This document shows positions 17,532-25,821 of a stretch of 64,000 nucleotides of DNA, piece after piece. The notes under the pieces are model-generated. The model did not search any database. It had not been told where the DNA came from and saw only the letters and a list, made by a program, of their open reading frames with translations. A program made the translations under genes and the position numbers. The stretch spans positions 23,715 through 87,714 of the forward strand of contig JAFZQI010000031.1 of the NCBI GenBank assembly GCA_017620475.1, read 5' to 3'. The DNA is from Clostridiales bacterium. Its GTDB lineage: Bacteria; Bacillota; Clostridia; Saccharofermentanales; Saccharofermentanaceae. How positions within the stretch are numbered: position 1 is the first letter of the stretch; each line of letters starts with the position of its first letter.

Positions 17532-18153
17532 TAAACAAAATATTTTTCCTAAACGGCATAACGTGTTTCTGATCACTATGGCGGCGGAGAAATCTCCCCG
17601 CCATAGTCAAGGGGCACGAAGGCCGAAACCGAACAATCGGTATCCCTCATCACATGCTGTGTTATTAGTGATTCATGGGGACAGCTTGTGGTGATTCCGT
17701 TCGTGGAGATATATTTGCGGACTGATGCCGAACCCGTGCATACCTGGCAGCGGATGGGTTAAATTCGGATCTCTGTTTGAGGAGACAGAATCGTCCGGAT
17801 TTGATTTCCCGACTGCAGAGCGAAAAGCAAGAGCGTGCATGGAACGAACCGTACTATCGCATTTTCCCCGGAAGTAGGTGCTCCGCAGGAAGGAGTTCCG
17901 GAAGGTGACCGGGCAAATGTCTGATCGGAAGAAGTAGGCAGAAGACGGATTATACGCTTTACATCGGATGTCTCGTGTGCCCCGATTGTGGAAATGTTCG
18001 CGAAATCTCGTATTGGGGTGGGTCATTTCGTGAATCTGGGTAGGGAGATGCAAGGCAGGCATCGATGAACTATCTATTACACAATCGGGCAACGTGTGGG
18101 ATAATAGAAACAGCAAAACGAAAACTTAATATCTTACGAGGAGGTCTCCTGCT
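17532..18153. other. 622-base spacer between the two phosphorylase genes
   Basis: No convincing gene is seen. Just after the cellobiose phosphorylase stop there is a strong hairpin at 17575-17607 (ACTATGGCGG with CCGCCATAGT, inner GGAGA/TCTCC) without a T-run. An inverted pair CCCGATTGTG (17981-17990) and CACAATCGGG (18080-18089) flanks 89 bases, and the second copy lies inside the spacer of the downstream promoter. An open frame on the minus strand (17673-18116) has no family resemblance or ribosome-binding site. Confidence 0.5.
18077..18105 (+). promoter_or_regulatory. Putative promoter of cellodextrin phosphorylase
   Basis: TTACAC (18077-18082) and GATAAT (18100-18105) are 17 bases apart, about 50 bases before the start codon. 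The spacer contains one arm of the CCCGATTGTG inverted repeat, a possible repressor site. Confidence 0.5.
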
Positions 18154-21129
18154 ATGAAGAGCGAAAGAGCAAGATCAGTAATTGCACCTGCTGACAAGGT
18201 ACTCAAGGAGAAGTTCGGCCGTTATGCCGAAGAAGGGACGATCAGCGCCCAATATATCTCTACACTGGATGGAGGCATCGTCTTCGGTGTTGCGGGACTT
18301 CCTTTCCCGGCACCGGTCTGTAGCACACTTCTGGCCAATGAAGATATCTGCGGATATATCAATGCATCTGCCGGGAATAAAATGTCCGTGATGATTGCCA
18401 AGAAGGAGGATCAGCTCCGGCTTTTCGTGGAAGAGAAGGGGAATGTTGAAGACATCTCCGATTCCGAAGAGGGCAAGCGTGTCCTTACTTGGGCCGGCCC
18501 GATCATCGAATACGCTACAGAGTGGGGCGGCAAACTGGATGAAGGCGGAGAACTGATCTGTGATCTGGCATCTCCGGCACCGGGTCCGCACTATTACACG
18601 AATCTTCTGATCGGTAACCGCATCGGATTTGATCATCCGCTGCAGAGTACTCCGAAGAGTGCCATCGACCGTATCGGCGGCGGATGCTTCCGTTCCCATG
18701 CGGATACACAGGTTCTGGCTACCCGCTGGGATTATCTGCCTGAACAGAACGGCTTCCCGGCCAACCGCCAGTTCTATCTGGTGGAGAAAGGCCAGGTGAT
18801 CTTCTATTCCGGTTCCGCGAAGCAGGATTCGGTAAAGAGCGCCATCTGCAAGCATGCCCAGAATAGAACGGTAATCGAATATGAACTGACGGACGGTCTT
18901 TTCGTCCGCCGTACGATCTTCATCCTTCCGCAGGAAGCCGGACTTCCGGTGGCCTCGGAGGCACAGCTGATCGAGATCGAGAACCGCGGTGCGGCAAACA
19001 GAGATCTCCGTATCGTATATACAGGTATGTTCGGAACGCAGGAAGTTCACGCTCTCCGCGAGGACGTCATCTTCTCCACCGTTGTTGCCCAGTCTGAAGT
19101 GTTCTACGGCGACAACGATGAGATCCGCGCCATCTCTTTCAACCCGAATCCGAAATGGACTAAGGGCAATATCCGTTACAACACGTTGATGGTTCACGCC
19201 GGCGGCAAGACGATCTTCCCGGATCAGTTCTGCGCACGCTATGCGGATTTCGTTGGTGCCGGAACCTTGGAGAAACCGCAGTTCGCGGCAGTCCTTTCGA
19301 ATGCTCATTCTCGAAAAGGACCGGGTTTCTTTGCTTTGTCTGCGCCTTTTGCAGCGGCAGCAGGAGAGAAGGTTCAGGTCGATAACTTCACCTGCCTGAC
19401 TTCCGATTGTGTCAATCCGGATTACAAGGAAGACATCACGATGAAGGAAGAACTGGATGCGCTCATAGCACGCTTTACGGATGCATCGGCACTTCCTTCT
19501 GCTCTGGATAAGGTGATCTCTTTTACGAAGAAGTATTCCTCTTATATGCAGATCAAGCACGAGGATAAGGATTTCGAAGCCTACGTCAATAACAATCTCC
19601 CGTTCCAGGTCTTCTACCAGACTTTCGTTTCCCGTTCTTTGGACTGGACGCAGAAGGGTTACCGTGAGATCGGTTTCCGTGAGATCCAGGATATCTTCGC
19701 CTCTATGTACTATTTCGCAGGTATGGGCGAGGTCGAGTTCGTGAAGAAACTTCTCCGCGAGTGGATCTCGAATATCTATAAAGACGGATATGCGAACCAT
19801 AACTTCTACTGGAAGGGTAAGGAGCCCGGCTGGTGGTCGGATGATGCGCTTTGGCTTCTGCAGGCTCTTGACCGCTTCTTAAGCCTCACCGGCGATTTCG
19901 ATTTCCTGAAGGAAGAACTTCCGATAGCAGGTGAAGAAGGAGAGAAGAGGACCGTTCTTGAGACCATCAAGGCCGTATTTACCTACTCTTATAAGATCTC
20001 CGTCGGATCTCACGGTATTCCGCTTATCGACCGTGCCGACTGGAATGACTGCCTGAGAGTGGATCCGGATTGCGTCAATGGTCCGGCAAAAATCGAAATG
20101 TATAACGAGCAGCTTTCCGCCTGCGGTAAATCCTACGGTGAGGTTCCGCTGGATTCCGAATACAGCGAGTCTGTCATGAACGGATGTCTTTTGAAGGTGG
20201 CTGTCGATGCGGCAATCGGTATGTTCCGTCATTTCGGTGACGATGAGTATGTGACTTTCCTTGAGGGAGCATCGGCGGATCTTAAGACCCGCATTAATGA
20301 ATACGCATGGAAAGGCGACTACTTCGCCAGAGTGCTTTTCAATCGGAAAGATAAGCCGGAACTTCACTATCTGGGTGCCAAGGATGACGGCCTTGTGGTG
20401 GAAGAAGGAAAAGAGGGTACATACTTCCTCAATTCCTTCAGCTGGGCGGTCCTGGCGGATCTGGCTTCGGAGGAGCAGATCTCCATTATGCTCGACAGCC
20501 TTGATAAGAATCTCAGAACGCCTTACGGCTTCCGCCTCTGCACCGGCGTGGATTATTCGAAGATCGCGCCGAAGATCGATGTGGCGCTCTATTATGCCGG
20601 TGACCGTGAGAACGGCGGTATTTTCAAGCACGCCAACATGATGGCGGCTGCCGCGATGCTCAAGGCCAGTAAGGCGGTTTCCGATAAGGCGCTGGCGGAG
20701 AGATTGGCGAAGACCGCTTTCTGGGTCATCGATTGCATCCTGCCGTATAGAACGCTGAAATCTCCGTTTACCGTTTGCGGTAATCCGAGACTTTGTACGC
20801 AGTACAATAACTCGGATACGGGCGAGAATATCGGACCGACACTTTCGGGTACGTCCACATGGCTGTTGCTCTGCCTCTTTACGAGCTTTGGTGTGGACTT
20901 CACGAGCGATGCGCTGATCGTTGAGCCGATCCTGCGTCCGGAGGATACGGCAGAGGATATCATGGTTTCTTCCGGTAAGGCGAAGTACCACATCACGGTA
21001 AGCAAGGCCCCGGGATTTGCCAGAACGAAGGATGGTGTATCGATCACGGTCGACGGAGAGAAGATCGACGGGGTGCGTGTCCCAATCTTCTCTGACGGAG
21101 AGATTCACGAGGTGAAGGTTCAGTTCTGA
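18154..21129 (+). CDS. cdp: Cellodextrin phosphorylase (GH94)
   Basis: It shortens cellodextrins by phosphorolysis, releasing glucose 1-phosphate, and so complements cellobiose phosphorylase. It has 991 residues, matching the roughly 980-residue clostridial enzyme. Recognisable blocks are PAPGPHYYTNLLIGNR, RSHADTQVLATR, NGFPANRQFYL, the TQKGYREIGFREIQD segment, the catalytic DRADWNDC near residue 627, and GENIGPTLSGTSTW near the end. GAGGAGG precedes the ATG. It appears to be transcribed from its own promoter. Intracellular: no signal sequence. Confidence 0.94.
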   Translation: MKSERARSVIAPADKVLKEKFGRYAEEGTISAQYISTLDGGIVFGVAGLPFPAPVCSTLLANEDICGYINASAGNKMSVMIAKKEDQLRLFVEEKGNVEDISDSEEGKRVLTWAGPIIEYATEWGGKLDEGGELICDLASPAPGPHYYTNLLIGNRIGFDHPLQSTPKSAIDRIGGGCFRSHADTQVLATRWDYLPEQNGFPANRQFYLVEKGQVIFYSGSAKQDSVKSAICKHAQNRTVIEYELTDGLFVRRTIFILPQEAGLPVASEAQLIEIENRGAANRDLRIVYTGMFGTQEVHALREDVIFSTVVAQSEVFYGDNDEIRAISFNPNPKWTKGNIRYNTLMVHAGGKTIFPDQFCARYADFVGAGTLEKPQFAAVLSNAHSRKGPGFFALSAPFAAAAGEKVQVDNFTCLTSDCVNPDYKEDITMKEELDALIARFTDASALPSALDKVISFTKKYSSYMQIKHEDKDFEAYVNNNLPFQVFYQTFVSRSLDWTQKGYREIGFREIQDIFASMYYFAGMGEVEFVKKLLREWISNIYKDGYANHNFYWKGKEPGWWSDDALWLLQALDRFLSLTGDFDFLKEELPIAGEEGEKRTVLETIKAVFTYSYKISVGSHGIPLIDRADWNDCLRVDPDCVNGPAKIEMYNEQLSACGKSYGEVPLDSEYSESVMNGCLLKVAVDAAIGMFRHFGDDEYVTFLEGASADLKTRINEYAWKGDYFARVLFNRKDKPELHYLGAKDDGLVVEEGKEGTYFLNSFSWAVLADLASEEQISIMLDSLDKNLRTPYGFRLCTGVDYSKIAPKIDVALYYAGDRENGGIFKHANMMAAAAMLKASKAVSDKALAERLAKTAFWVIDCILPYRTLKSPFTVCGNPRLCTQYNNSDTGENIGPTLSGTSTWLLLCLFTSFGVDFTSDALIVEPILRPEDTAEDIMVSSGKAKYHITVSKAPGFARTKDGVSITVDGEKIDGVRVPIFSDGEIHEVKVQF

Positions 21130-21217
21130 TCGAGGAGTTGAAGCTGGCTTGAATTGGGGATTCGGCGTGGATCAAGAACCCGGTTCTGACTGGGGGATCC
21201 GGTACGGAATTTGGCCT

Positions 21218-21391
21218 GCTCTCTCAAATCGGGTGTTTTTGCTGAAATAAGTGTGAATGCTCTCTCATTCGCTCTCTTAAATTGAAAAATAAGAGTGAAA
21301 ATGAGAGAGCGAGAGATTGATCCTAAACTGCGCTTAAACTGCTCTCTAAAATGCTCACTTTTTCGCTCAAAAAGTGAGCAAATTAGAGAGC
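21218..21391. repeat. Cluster of GCTCTCT-type inverted repeats downstream of cellodextrin phosphorylase
   Basis: Two consecutive hairpins lie in the convergent spacer. First, GCTCTCTCATT (21259-21269) pairs perfectly with AATGAGAGAGC (21300-21310). Second, GCTCTCT (21341-21347) with AGAGAGC (21385-21391) encloses a perfect inner stem, GCTCACTTTTT (21353-21363) with AAAAAGTGAGC (21369-21379). Further GCTCTCT copies are at 21218 and 21271. The inner A/T-tailed stem could terminate transcription from both sides. The repeated heptamer itself is unexplained. Confidence 0.75.
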
Positions 21392-21396
21392 ACTTC

Positions 21397-21467
21397 ATTT
21401 CTTTGTTCAGTATTAGCCTGTGGGGGCGATGGTCATTGAATCAACATTTCTTTGTTCAGCATCAGCC
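21397..21467. repeat. Direct repeat at the 3' end of the PBP gene
   Basis: ATTTCTTTGTTCAGTATTAGCC (21397-21418) recurs at 21446-21467 with two mismatches, offset by 49 bases. The second copy overlaps the stop codon of the PBP gene, so the 3' end of that gene looks partly duplicated. Confidence 0.7.
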
Positions 21468-24119
21468 AGTCGGGCCGACGGTTGGCGGGGGTGGACCATT
21501 GGGATCCGGGCCGGTTGGCTCCGGTGTCGGTTCCGGGGTCGGCGTCGGGGAGACATGGAAGGTACAATCCCTGTTCGGTGTCAGGTAACTGTCTTCGATG
21601 AAATAATCGGTCACGGCCGCATCGGCTTCTTCACAGTACTGAGTAGCTTTCCAGCCGGAAGAGGTACATACTTCTACGCGGATGATATTGTCCGGTTTGA
21701 CAAATTCAGCCGGATCACAATCGGTGTGGATCCTCTGCATGACGTAATTCCAGATGTGCTGGGCGTTGTTACGGTCGCCCTTCGGAATCTCTGTAGTACG
21801 AAGACGGTTGTCATATCCGTACCACACCGCAGCGGCGTAGTAAGGAGTGTAGCCGCAGAACCACTTATCTACGTTGTCATCTGTGGTACCGGTCTTTCCG
21901 GCAACCGCGATGCTTTCACCATTCGCGTTGTAGATCGGTTCGACTTTCCCTGCGGCGGTACCGTATTCGATAACATCTTCGAGCATATCCGTCATGAGGA
22001 AGGAAGTATCCTCACGATAAACGCGGTGAGAGTCGGTCACATGCTCCAGAACCACATTTCCGTCACTGTCCAGCACCTTGGTGTAGGCGTAGGGTTTGGT
22101 GTAGATTCCACCGGTAGCAAATGTGGTATAAGCGGCGGCCATCTCCAGAGGGGACATACCGACGTTGAAACCGCCGATGGCGGTGGAAGGATACTGTTCC
22201 GTAAGACGGTCGATGCCGACCTCATTTAGGAACCACAGAGCCATTTCCGGCGTGACATCGTTCCAGACCATAACCGCTACCGTGTTGATAGAAGAGGCAA
22301 CCGCGCGGCGGATGGTCACCGGGCCGCGATAACTGTTGGTGGAGTTCTTCGGCCAGACCTTATCCGGATTGGATGGGTCAAGGTGGGATTCCTTATCGTC
22401 ATAGATCATGGAAGGCGTGATGAGACGCAGTTCCAAAGCAGGACCGTAGGCGATCAGCGGCTTGATGGAGGAACCCGGCTGACGGTGTGCGTCCACGGCA
22501 CGGTTGGTACCCAGGTTCACGGTCTTCTCTCCGTATCCGCCCTGCATACCGGCAATGGCACCGGTCTTGACATTGATGACAACCATGCCTCCCTGCGGCT
22601 TTTCAGGATAGTCCTCAAGCGCTTCCGGATCGGTCTGGAAAAGGGACTGGTCCTTGAAGGCTTCGTCCATGACTGCCTGAACATCAGCCTCCATCGTCGT
22701 ATAGATGTGGTAACCCCGGTTGTACACCGTGGTCGCTGCCAGAGAACGGCTGATGTTTCTCTCTTTCTGGATATCGGAAATCACCTCGGAAACGGCGTAC
22801 TCGACGAAATACGAGTTGATCGCCGTAGCGGAAGACGTGGTCTTCGTCTTGAAAACCAGTTCCGTATTCAGGGCGCTATCGTATTCTTCCTGAGTAATAT
22901 CTCCGAGCTCGTACATCTTGGTCAGAACGATACGCATACGGCGCATCGCATTTCTTCGACCGGATTCACGGAGAGGATTGTAGTAGGAAGGGCTCTTCGG
23001 AAGTCCGGCGAGAAAAGCACATTCTGCCAGAGAAAGCTCCTTGGCGTTCTTTCCGAAATAGTTCTGCGCACCGGCCTCGATACCGACATAGTTGTTCCCC
23101 ATCGGCGCGAGGTTGATGTAGAGCTGCATGATCTCGTCCTTACTGAGCTGCTGTTCCAGAGTCATGGCGGAGAACCATTCCTGGACCTTACGCTGGGTGG
23201 AACGCTGATCCTGACCGGTAATGAGTTTTACTGTCTGCTGTGTGATGGTAGAACCGCCGTGAGATGCCGTTCCCCCATTGAAAAGCGCTGAGAGGATGGC
23301 ACTTCCGATTCTCTGTACGTCGATACCGGAGTGTTCCAGGAAACGCTCATCTTCGATGGCCATGATGGCTTCGTCAATGTAGGTGTCCTTGACTTCCGTG
23401 TAGGCAACGTAGATACGGTCAACATTCTCACTTCCCGTGAGCTTGGCAATGATCGTGCCGTTGCTGTCGTAGACGAAAGAAGTTTCCACCGAGTCTGTCA
23501 TGGAAATATCCGCGATCGAAAGCGGTGAGGTCGTGGAGATGTATCCGATGAGCATACCTCCGCCGAAACCGCCTGCCAGGAAGCAGAAGCAAAGGAGAAT
23601 GATCATGGCGGTCTTTATGATGTCCGTAAACGCATGGAATACCTCGAGGTACCAGTGGCGGTTATGTGCCGCACGGGTGGGTTTTCCGTGAAGACGGGAC
23701 CGAAGCTCGTCTGCAAGAGCGGAATTTTCCGGAGGACAGGGCACGGTAGACCGTTTCTGTGCAGCAGCGGCGGCTGCTTTGGCCCGGTCACGGTCATAGA
23801 CCTGGTCACGTGTATATCCGGAAGAAGAACTGTGTGCAGGGGTACGTGGCATCGTGGCATCGGAAGATGCGGATGCAGGGCGGGTGTTGCTGCGGGCTGC
23901 GTTAACTCCGCTATTCGGACGCGTAGCACTACGATCTGCGCTGCTTCCGCCGTTAGGGCGTGATTCACCATGGCCGGCACTGCTGCGGCCGGCACCGGCT
24001 CCGCCGGCCGGATTACCCGAGGGCCTGCCGGATGGTCTTCCGGAGGAACTGTTCCGATTATTGTTATTGTTTCCGCCGGACGGACGGGAATTCCTTCCGT
24101 TCGGATTCGAATCTGACAT
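21462..24119 (-). CDS. Class A penicillin-binding protein (transglycosylase/transpeptidase, PBP1A-like)
   Basis: This bifunctional peptidoglycan polymerase and crosslinker has 885 residues. A cytoplasmic tail of about 155 residues, rich in Ser, Asn, Gly, Pro and Arg, precedes the membrane segment (about 168-193). The GT51 domain shows the catalytic EDERFLEHSG (near residue 256) and GGSTITQQ. The transpeptidase domain shows the PGSSIKP serine motif, SSIN and AGKTGTT. The C-terminus is a Pro/Thr-rich wall-spanning tail (PTPTPEPTPEP). The first ATG has an AAGAAGG upstream. Many class A PBPs have only a short cytoplasmic tail; this one is unusually long and disordered. Confidence 0.95.
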   Translation of the reverse strand: MSDSNPNGRNSRPSGGNNNNNRNSSSGRPSGRPSGNPAGGAGAGRSSAGHGESRPNGGSSADRSATRPNSGVNAARSNTRPASASSDATMPRTPAHSSSSGYTRDQVYDRDRAKAAAAAAQKRSTVPCPPENSALADELRSRLHGKPTRAAHNRHWYLEVFHAFTDIIKTAMIILLCFCFLAGGFGGGMLIGYISTTSPLSIADISMTDSVETSFVYDSNGTIIAKLTGSENVDRIYVAYTEVKDTYIDEAIMAIEDERFLEHSGIDVQRIGSAILSALFNGGTASHGGSTITQQTVKLITGQDQRSTQRKVQEWFSAMTLEQQLSKDEIMQLYINLAPMGNNYVGIEAGAQNYFGKNAKELSLAECAFLAGLPKSPSYYNPLRESGRRNAMRRMRIVLTKMYELGDITQEEYDSALNTELVFKTKTTSSATAINSYFVEYAVSEVISDIQKERNISRSLAATTVYNRGYHIYTTMEADVQAVMDEAFKDQSLFQTDPEALEDYPEKPQGGMVVINVKTGAIAGMQGGYGEKTVNLGTNRAVDAHRQPGSSIKPLIAYGPALELRLITPSMIYDDKESHLDPSNPDKVWPKNSTNSYRGPVTIRRAVASSINTVAVMVWNDVTPEMALWFLNEVGIDRLTEQYPSTAIGGFNVGMSPLEMAAAYTTFATGGIYTKPYAYTKVLDSDGNVVLEHVTDSHRVYREDTSFLMTDMLEDVIEYGTAAGKVEPIYNANGESIAVAGKTGTTDDNVDKWFCGYTPYYAAAVWYGYDNRLRTTEIPKGDRNNAQHIWNYVMQRIHTDCDPAEFVKPDNIIRVEVCTSSGWKATQYCEEADAAVTDYFIEDSYLTPNRDCTFHVSPTPTPEPTPEPTGPDPNGPPPPTVGPTG

Positions 24120-24136
24120 AGTATACCTTCTTGCAG

Positions 24137-24159
24137 GGACCTCCGCAGGAGGTCCTTTT
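24137..24159 (+). terminator. Terminator-like hairpin in the PBP/methyltransferase divergent spacer
   Basis: GGACCTCC (24137-24144), GCA, GGAGGTCC (24148-24155), then TTTT on the plus strand. No plus-strand gene ends here, since the PBP gene on the left runs the other way, so it may stop antisense transcripts. Read on the minus strand it is a hairpin in the PBP leader about 17 bases before the start codon. Confidence 0.6.
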
Positions 24160-24209
24160 GTAGGGGACCAAATAAAAATCCATATTAATAATACCAGTAT
24201 TCCCTATAA

Positions 24210-24239
24210 TTGGAAAGAGAAAGCCAAGTGCGCTATAAT
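24210..24239 (+). promoter_or_regulatory. Promoter of the RNA uracil methyltransferase gene
   Basis: A perfect TATAAT at 24234-24239 has TTGGAA at 24210-24215 with an 18-base spacer, about 30 bases before the chosen start. Confidence 0.65.
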
Positions 24240-24269
24240 GGGAAAAGAGATTTCCGGGGGAGAATGGGA

Positions 24270-25703
24270 ATGGGTATTTTCGACAGTGGCAGAGCTTACA
24301 ACGCCCGATGTGTGGGGCTTTCCAATGAGGGCTTCGGCGTGGCTCGAATCGAGGAAAAGGATGCCAAAGAGGACGGCTTGAAGGTCTTCGTGGAGGATAT
24401 GCTTCCCGGTGAGAAGGGCAAGATCCGTATCACCGGAAAGGAGAAAAATTCCACCTACGGGAAGAAACTCGGAACGACGACCTCTTCCGATAACCGCGTC
24501 AAACCGATCTGCCCGGAGTTCCTGCGCTGCGGGGGCTGTCAGATCCAGCATGCTTCCTATCCGTGCCAGCTTCGGATGAAGGAAGGCCTTGTACGGGCCT
24601 GCCTTGTGCGGATCGGTCATTTTCCCGAGGAAGAGATCAAGAACTGCATGGAGCCGATCGTAGGCGCCCAGGAGATGTACTATTACCGAAATCAGATGCA
24701 GTATCCGGTGGAATACAGCCGGGAGAAGCGCTGCGTGAATATCGGTCTTTATGAGCGGAATACCCATCATATCGTGGAACATGAGAAGTGCTATCTGGCG
24801 GACCCGGCTGCCGAGATCGTAAGAAAGGTCGCTCAGACTTTCTTCAGTGATCTCGACCGGATCGATGCGGCAAAAGCATTGCGCCAGGTGGTGGTACGTT
24901 CGGGACTTCTTTCTAAAGAGATGATGGTGATCTTTGTCATCAGGAAACAGGTCAGAATCGACGCTAGTGCTTTTGTAGCGGAATGTGAGGAAGCATTAAA
25001 GGCGGCCAAGAACGGAACACGTCTGATCAGTATCTGGACGGAAGAGCGCCCCGAGGGTGTGAAGTGGAAGAACCCGAAGGGCACCTGGACGAATATCTGG
25101 GGAGAAACCACCATCCGGGAATTCCTGGATAACCGTGTTTTCCGCATTTCGCCGGATTCTTTCTTCCAGGTCAATTCCAAGCAGACAGTGGTTCTTTATA
25201 ACAAGGTCAAGGAGTATCTGCGGCTCGACGGCGTGCTTCCGAGGATGCTTCTGGATCTGTATTGCGGCACCGGGAGCATAGGAATCTTCTGCTCGGACGC
25301 ATGCCATCACATGTACGGGGTCGAGTCCGTCGAATCGGCCGTGATCGATGCCAGAAACAATGCAAGGGCGAATTTCATTGAGGATACCGATTTCTTCTGC
25401 AGCAAGGCGGAAGATTTTGATTTCGGTGCCATGATGCCTGATGCGGTGATCATTGATCCGCCGAGGAAGGGCTGCGATGAGAAACTTCTGGAAAAGCTCC
25501 TTGAACTTGCACCGATGCGTATCGTTTATGTCTCCTGCAATCCGGCAACTCTTGCAAGAGATCTGGAATCCCTCTTTAAGATGCAGCAGGACAAGGGCGT
25601 GCAGTACGGCATTAAGAAGATCTGTCCCGTCGACATGTTCCCGCAGACGACGCATGTCGAGACGTGCGTTCTTTTATCCAAACTTTCCCGTGCGCAAAAA
25701 TAG
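24270..25703 (+). CDS. rlmD: RNA (uracil-5-)-methyltransferase, RlmD/RlmCD/TrmA family
   Basis: It uses S-adenosylmethionine to methylate C5 of a uridine in 23S rRNA (or tRNA). It has 477 residues. An N-terminal TRAM-like beta domain is followed by an iron-sulfur cluster motif, CPEFLRCGGCQIQ. The Rossmann methyltransferase domain carries DLYCGTGSIGIF (SAM loop), IDPPRKGCDE and the catalytic YVSCNPATLARDL. It ends in PVDMFPQTTHVETCVLLSK. The start at 24270 has GGGGGAG seven bases upstream; earlier in-frame ATGs at 24210 and 24264 fit less well. Which uridine is modified cannot be decided from sequence alone. Confidence 0.93.
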   Translation: MGIFDSGRAYNARCVGLSNEGFGVARIEEKDAKEDGLKVFVEDMLPGEKGKIRITGKEKNSTYGKKLGTTTSSDNRVKPICPEFLRCGGCQIQHASYPCQLRMKEGLVRACLVRIGHFPEEEIKNCMEPIVGAQEMYYYRNQMQYPVEYSREKRCVNIGLYERNTHHIVEHEKCYLADPAAEIVRKVAQTFFSDLDRIDAAKALRQVVVRSGLLSKEMMVIFVIRKQVRIDASAFVAECEEALKAAKNGTRLISIWTEERPEGVKWKNPKGTWTNIWGETTIREFLDNRVFRISPDSFFQVNSKQTVVLYNKVKEYLRLDGVLPRMLLDLYCGTGSIGIFCSDACHHMYGVESVESAVIDARNNARANFIEDTDFFCSKAEDFDFGAMMPDAVIIDPPRKGCDEKLLEKLLELAPMRIVYVSCNPATLARDLESLFKMQQDKGVQYGIKKICPVDMFPQTTHVETCVLLSKLSRAQK

Positions 25704-25740
25704 AGAAGATATAGACGCTCGTGCGTAAAGATACATGATC

Positions 25741-25795
25741 CCCATGTTCAATCCCGGGTGAAGTTCCAGGTTCCGTCCCATGTTCAATCCCGGGT
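25741..25795. repeat. Exact 19-base direct repeat between convergent genes
   Basis: CCCATGTTCAATCCCGGGT occurs at 25741-25759 and again at 25777-25795, offset by 36 bases, in the spacer between the methyltransferase stop and the lipoprotein stop. A CCCCC/GGGGG hairpin and a ten-base-pair hairpin overlapping the lipoprotein stop codon (GTGCAGGAGA with TCTCCTGCAC) follow immediately. Confidence 0.8.
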
Positions 25796-25821
25796 TTAGC
25801 CCCCATCGGGGGTGCAGGAGA

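Noticed and set aside
17673..18116. A 147-codon minus-strand frame in the spacer between the phosphorylase genes
   Set aside because: There is no ribosome-binding site, an irregular composition rich in His, Ser and Pro, and no recognisable family.
18175..19800. An open frame of 541 codons opposite cellodextrin phosphorylase
   Set aside because: It is antisense to an unmistakable GH94 gene and its translation is not protein-like.
21218..21391. CRISPR array or insertion-sequence end
   Set aside because: Repeats are too short and irregular for CRISPR, no cas or transposase gene is near, and no target-site duplication is apparent.
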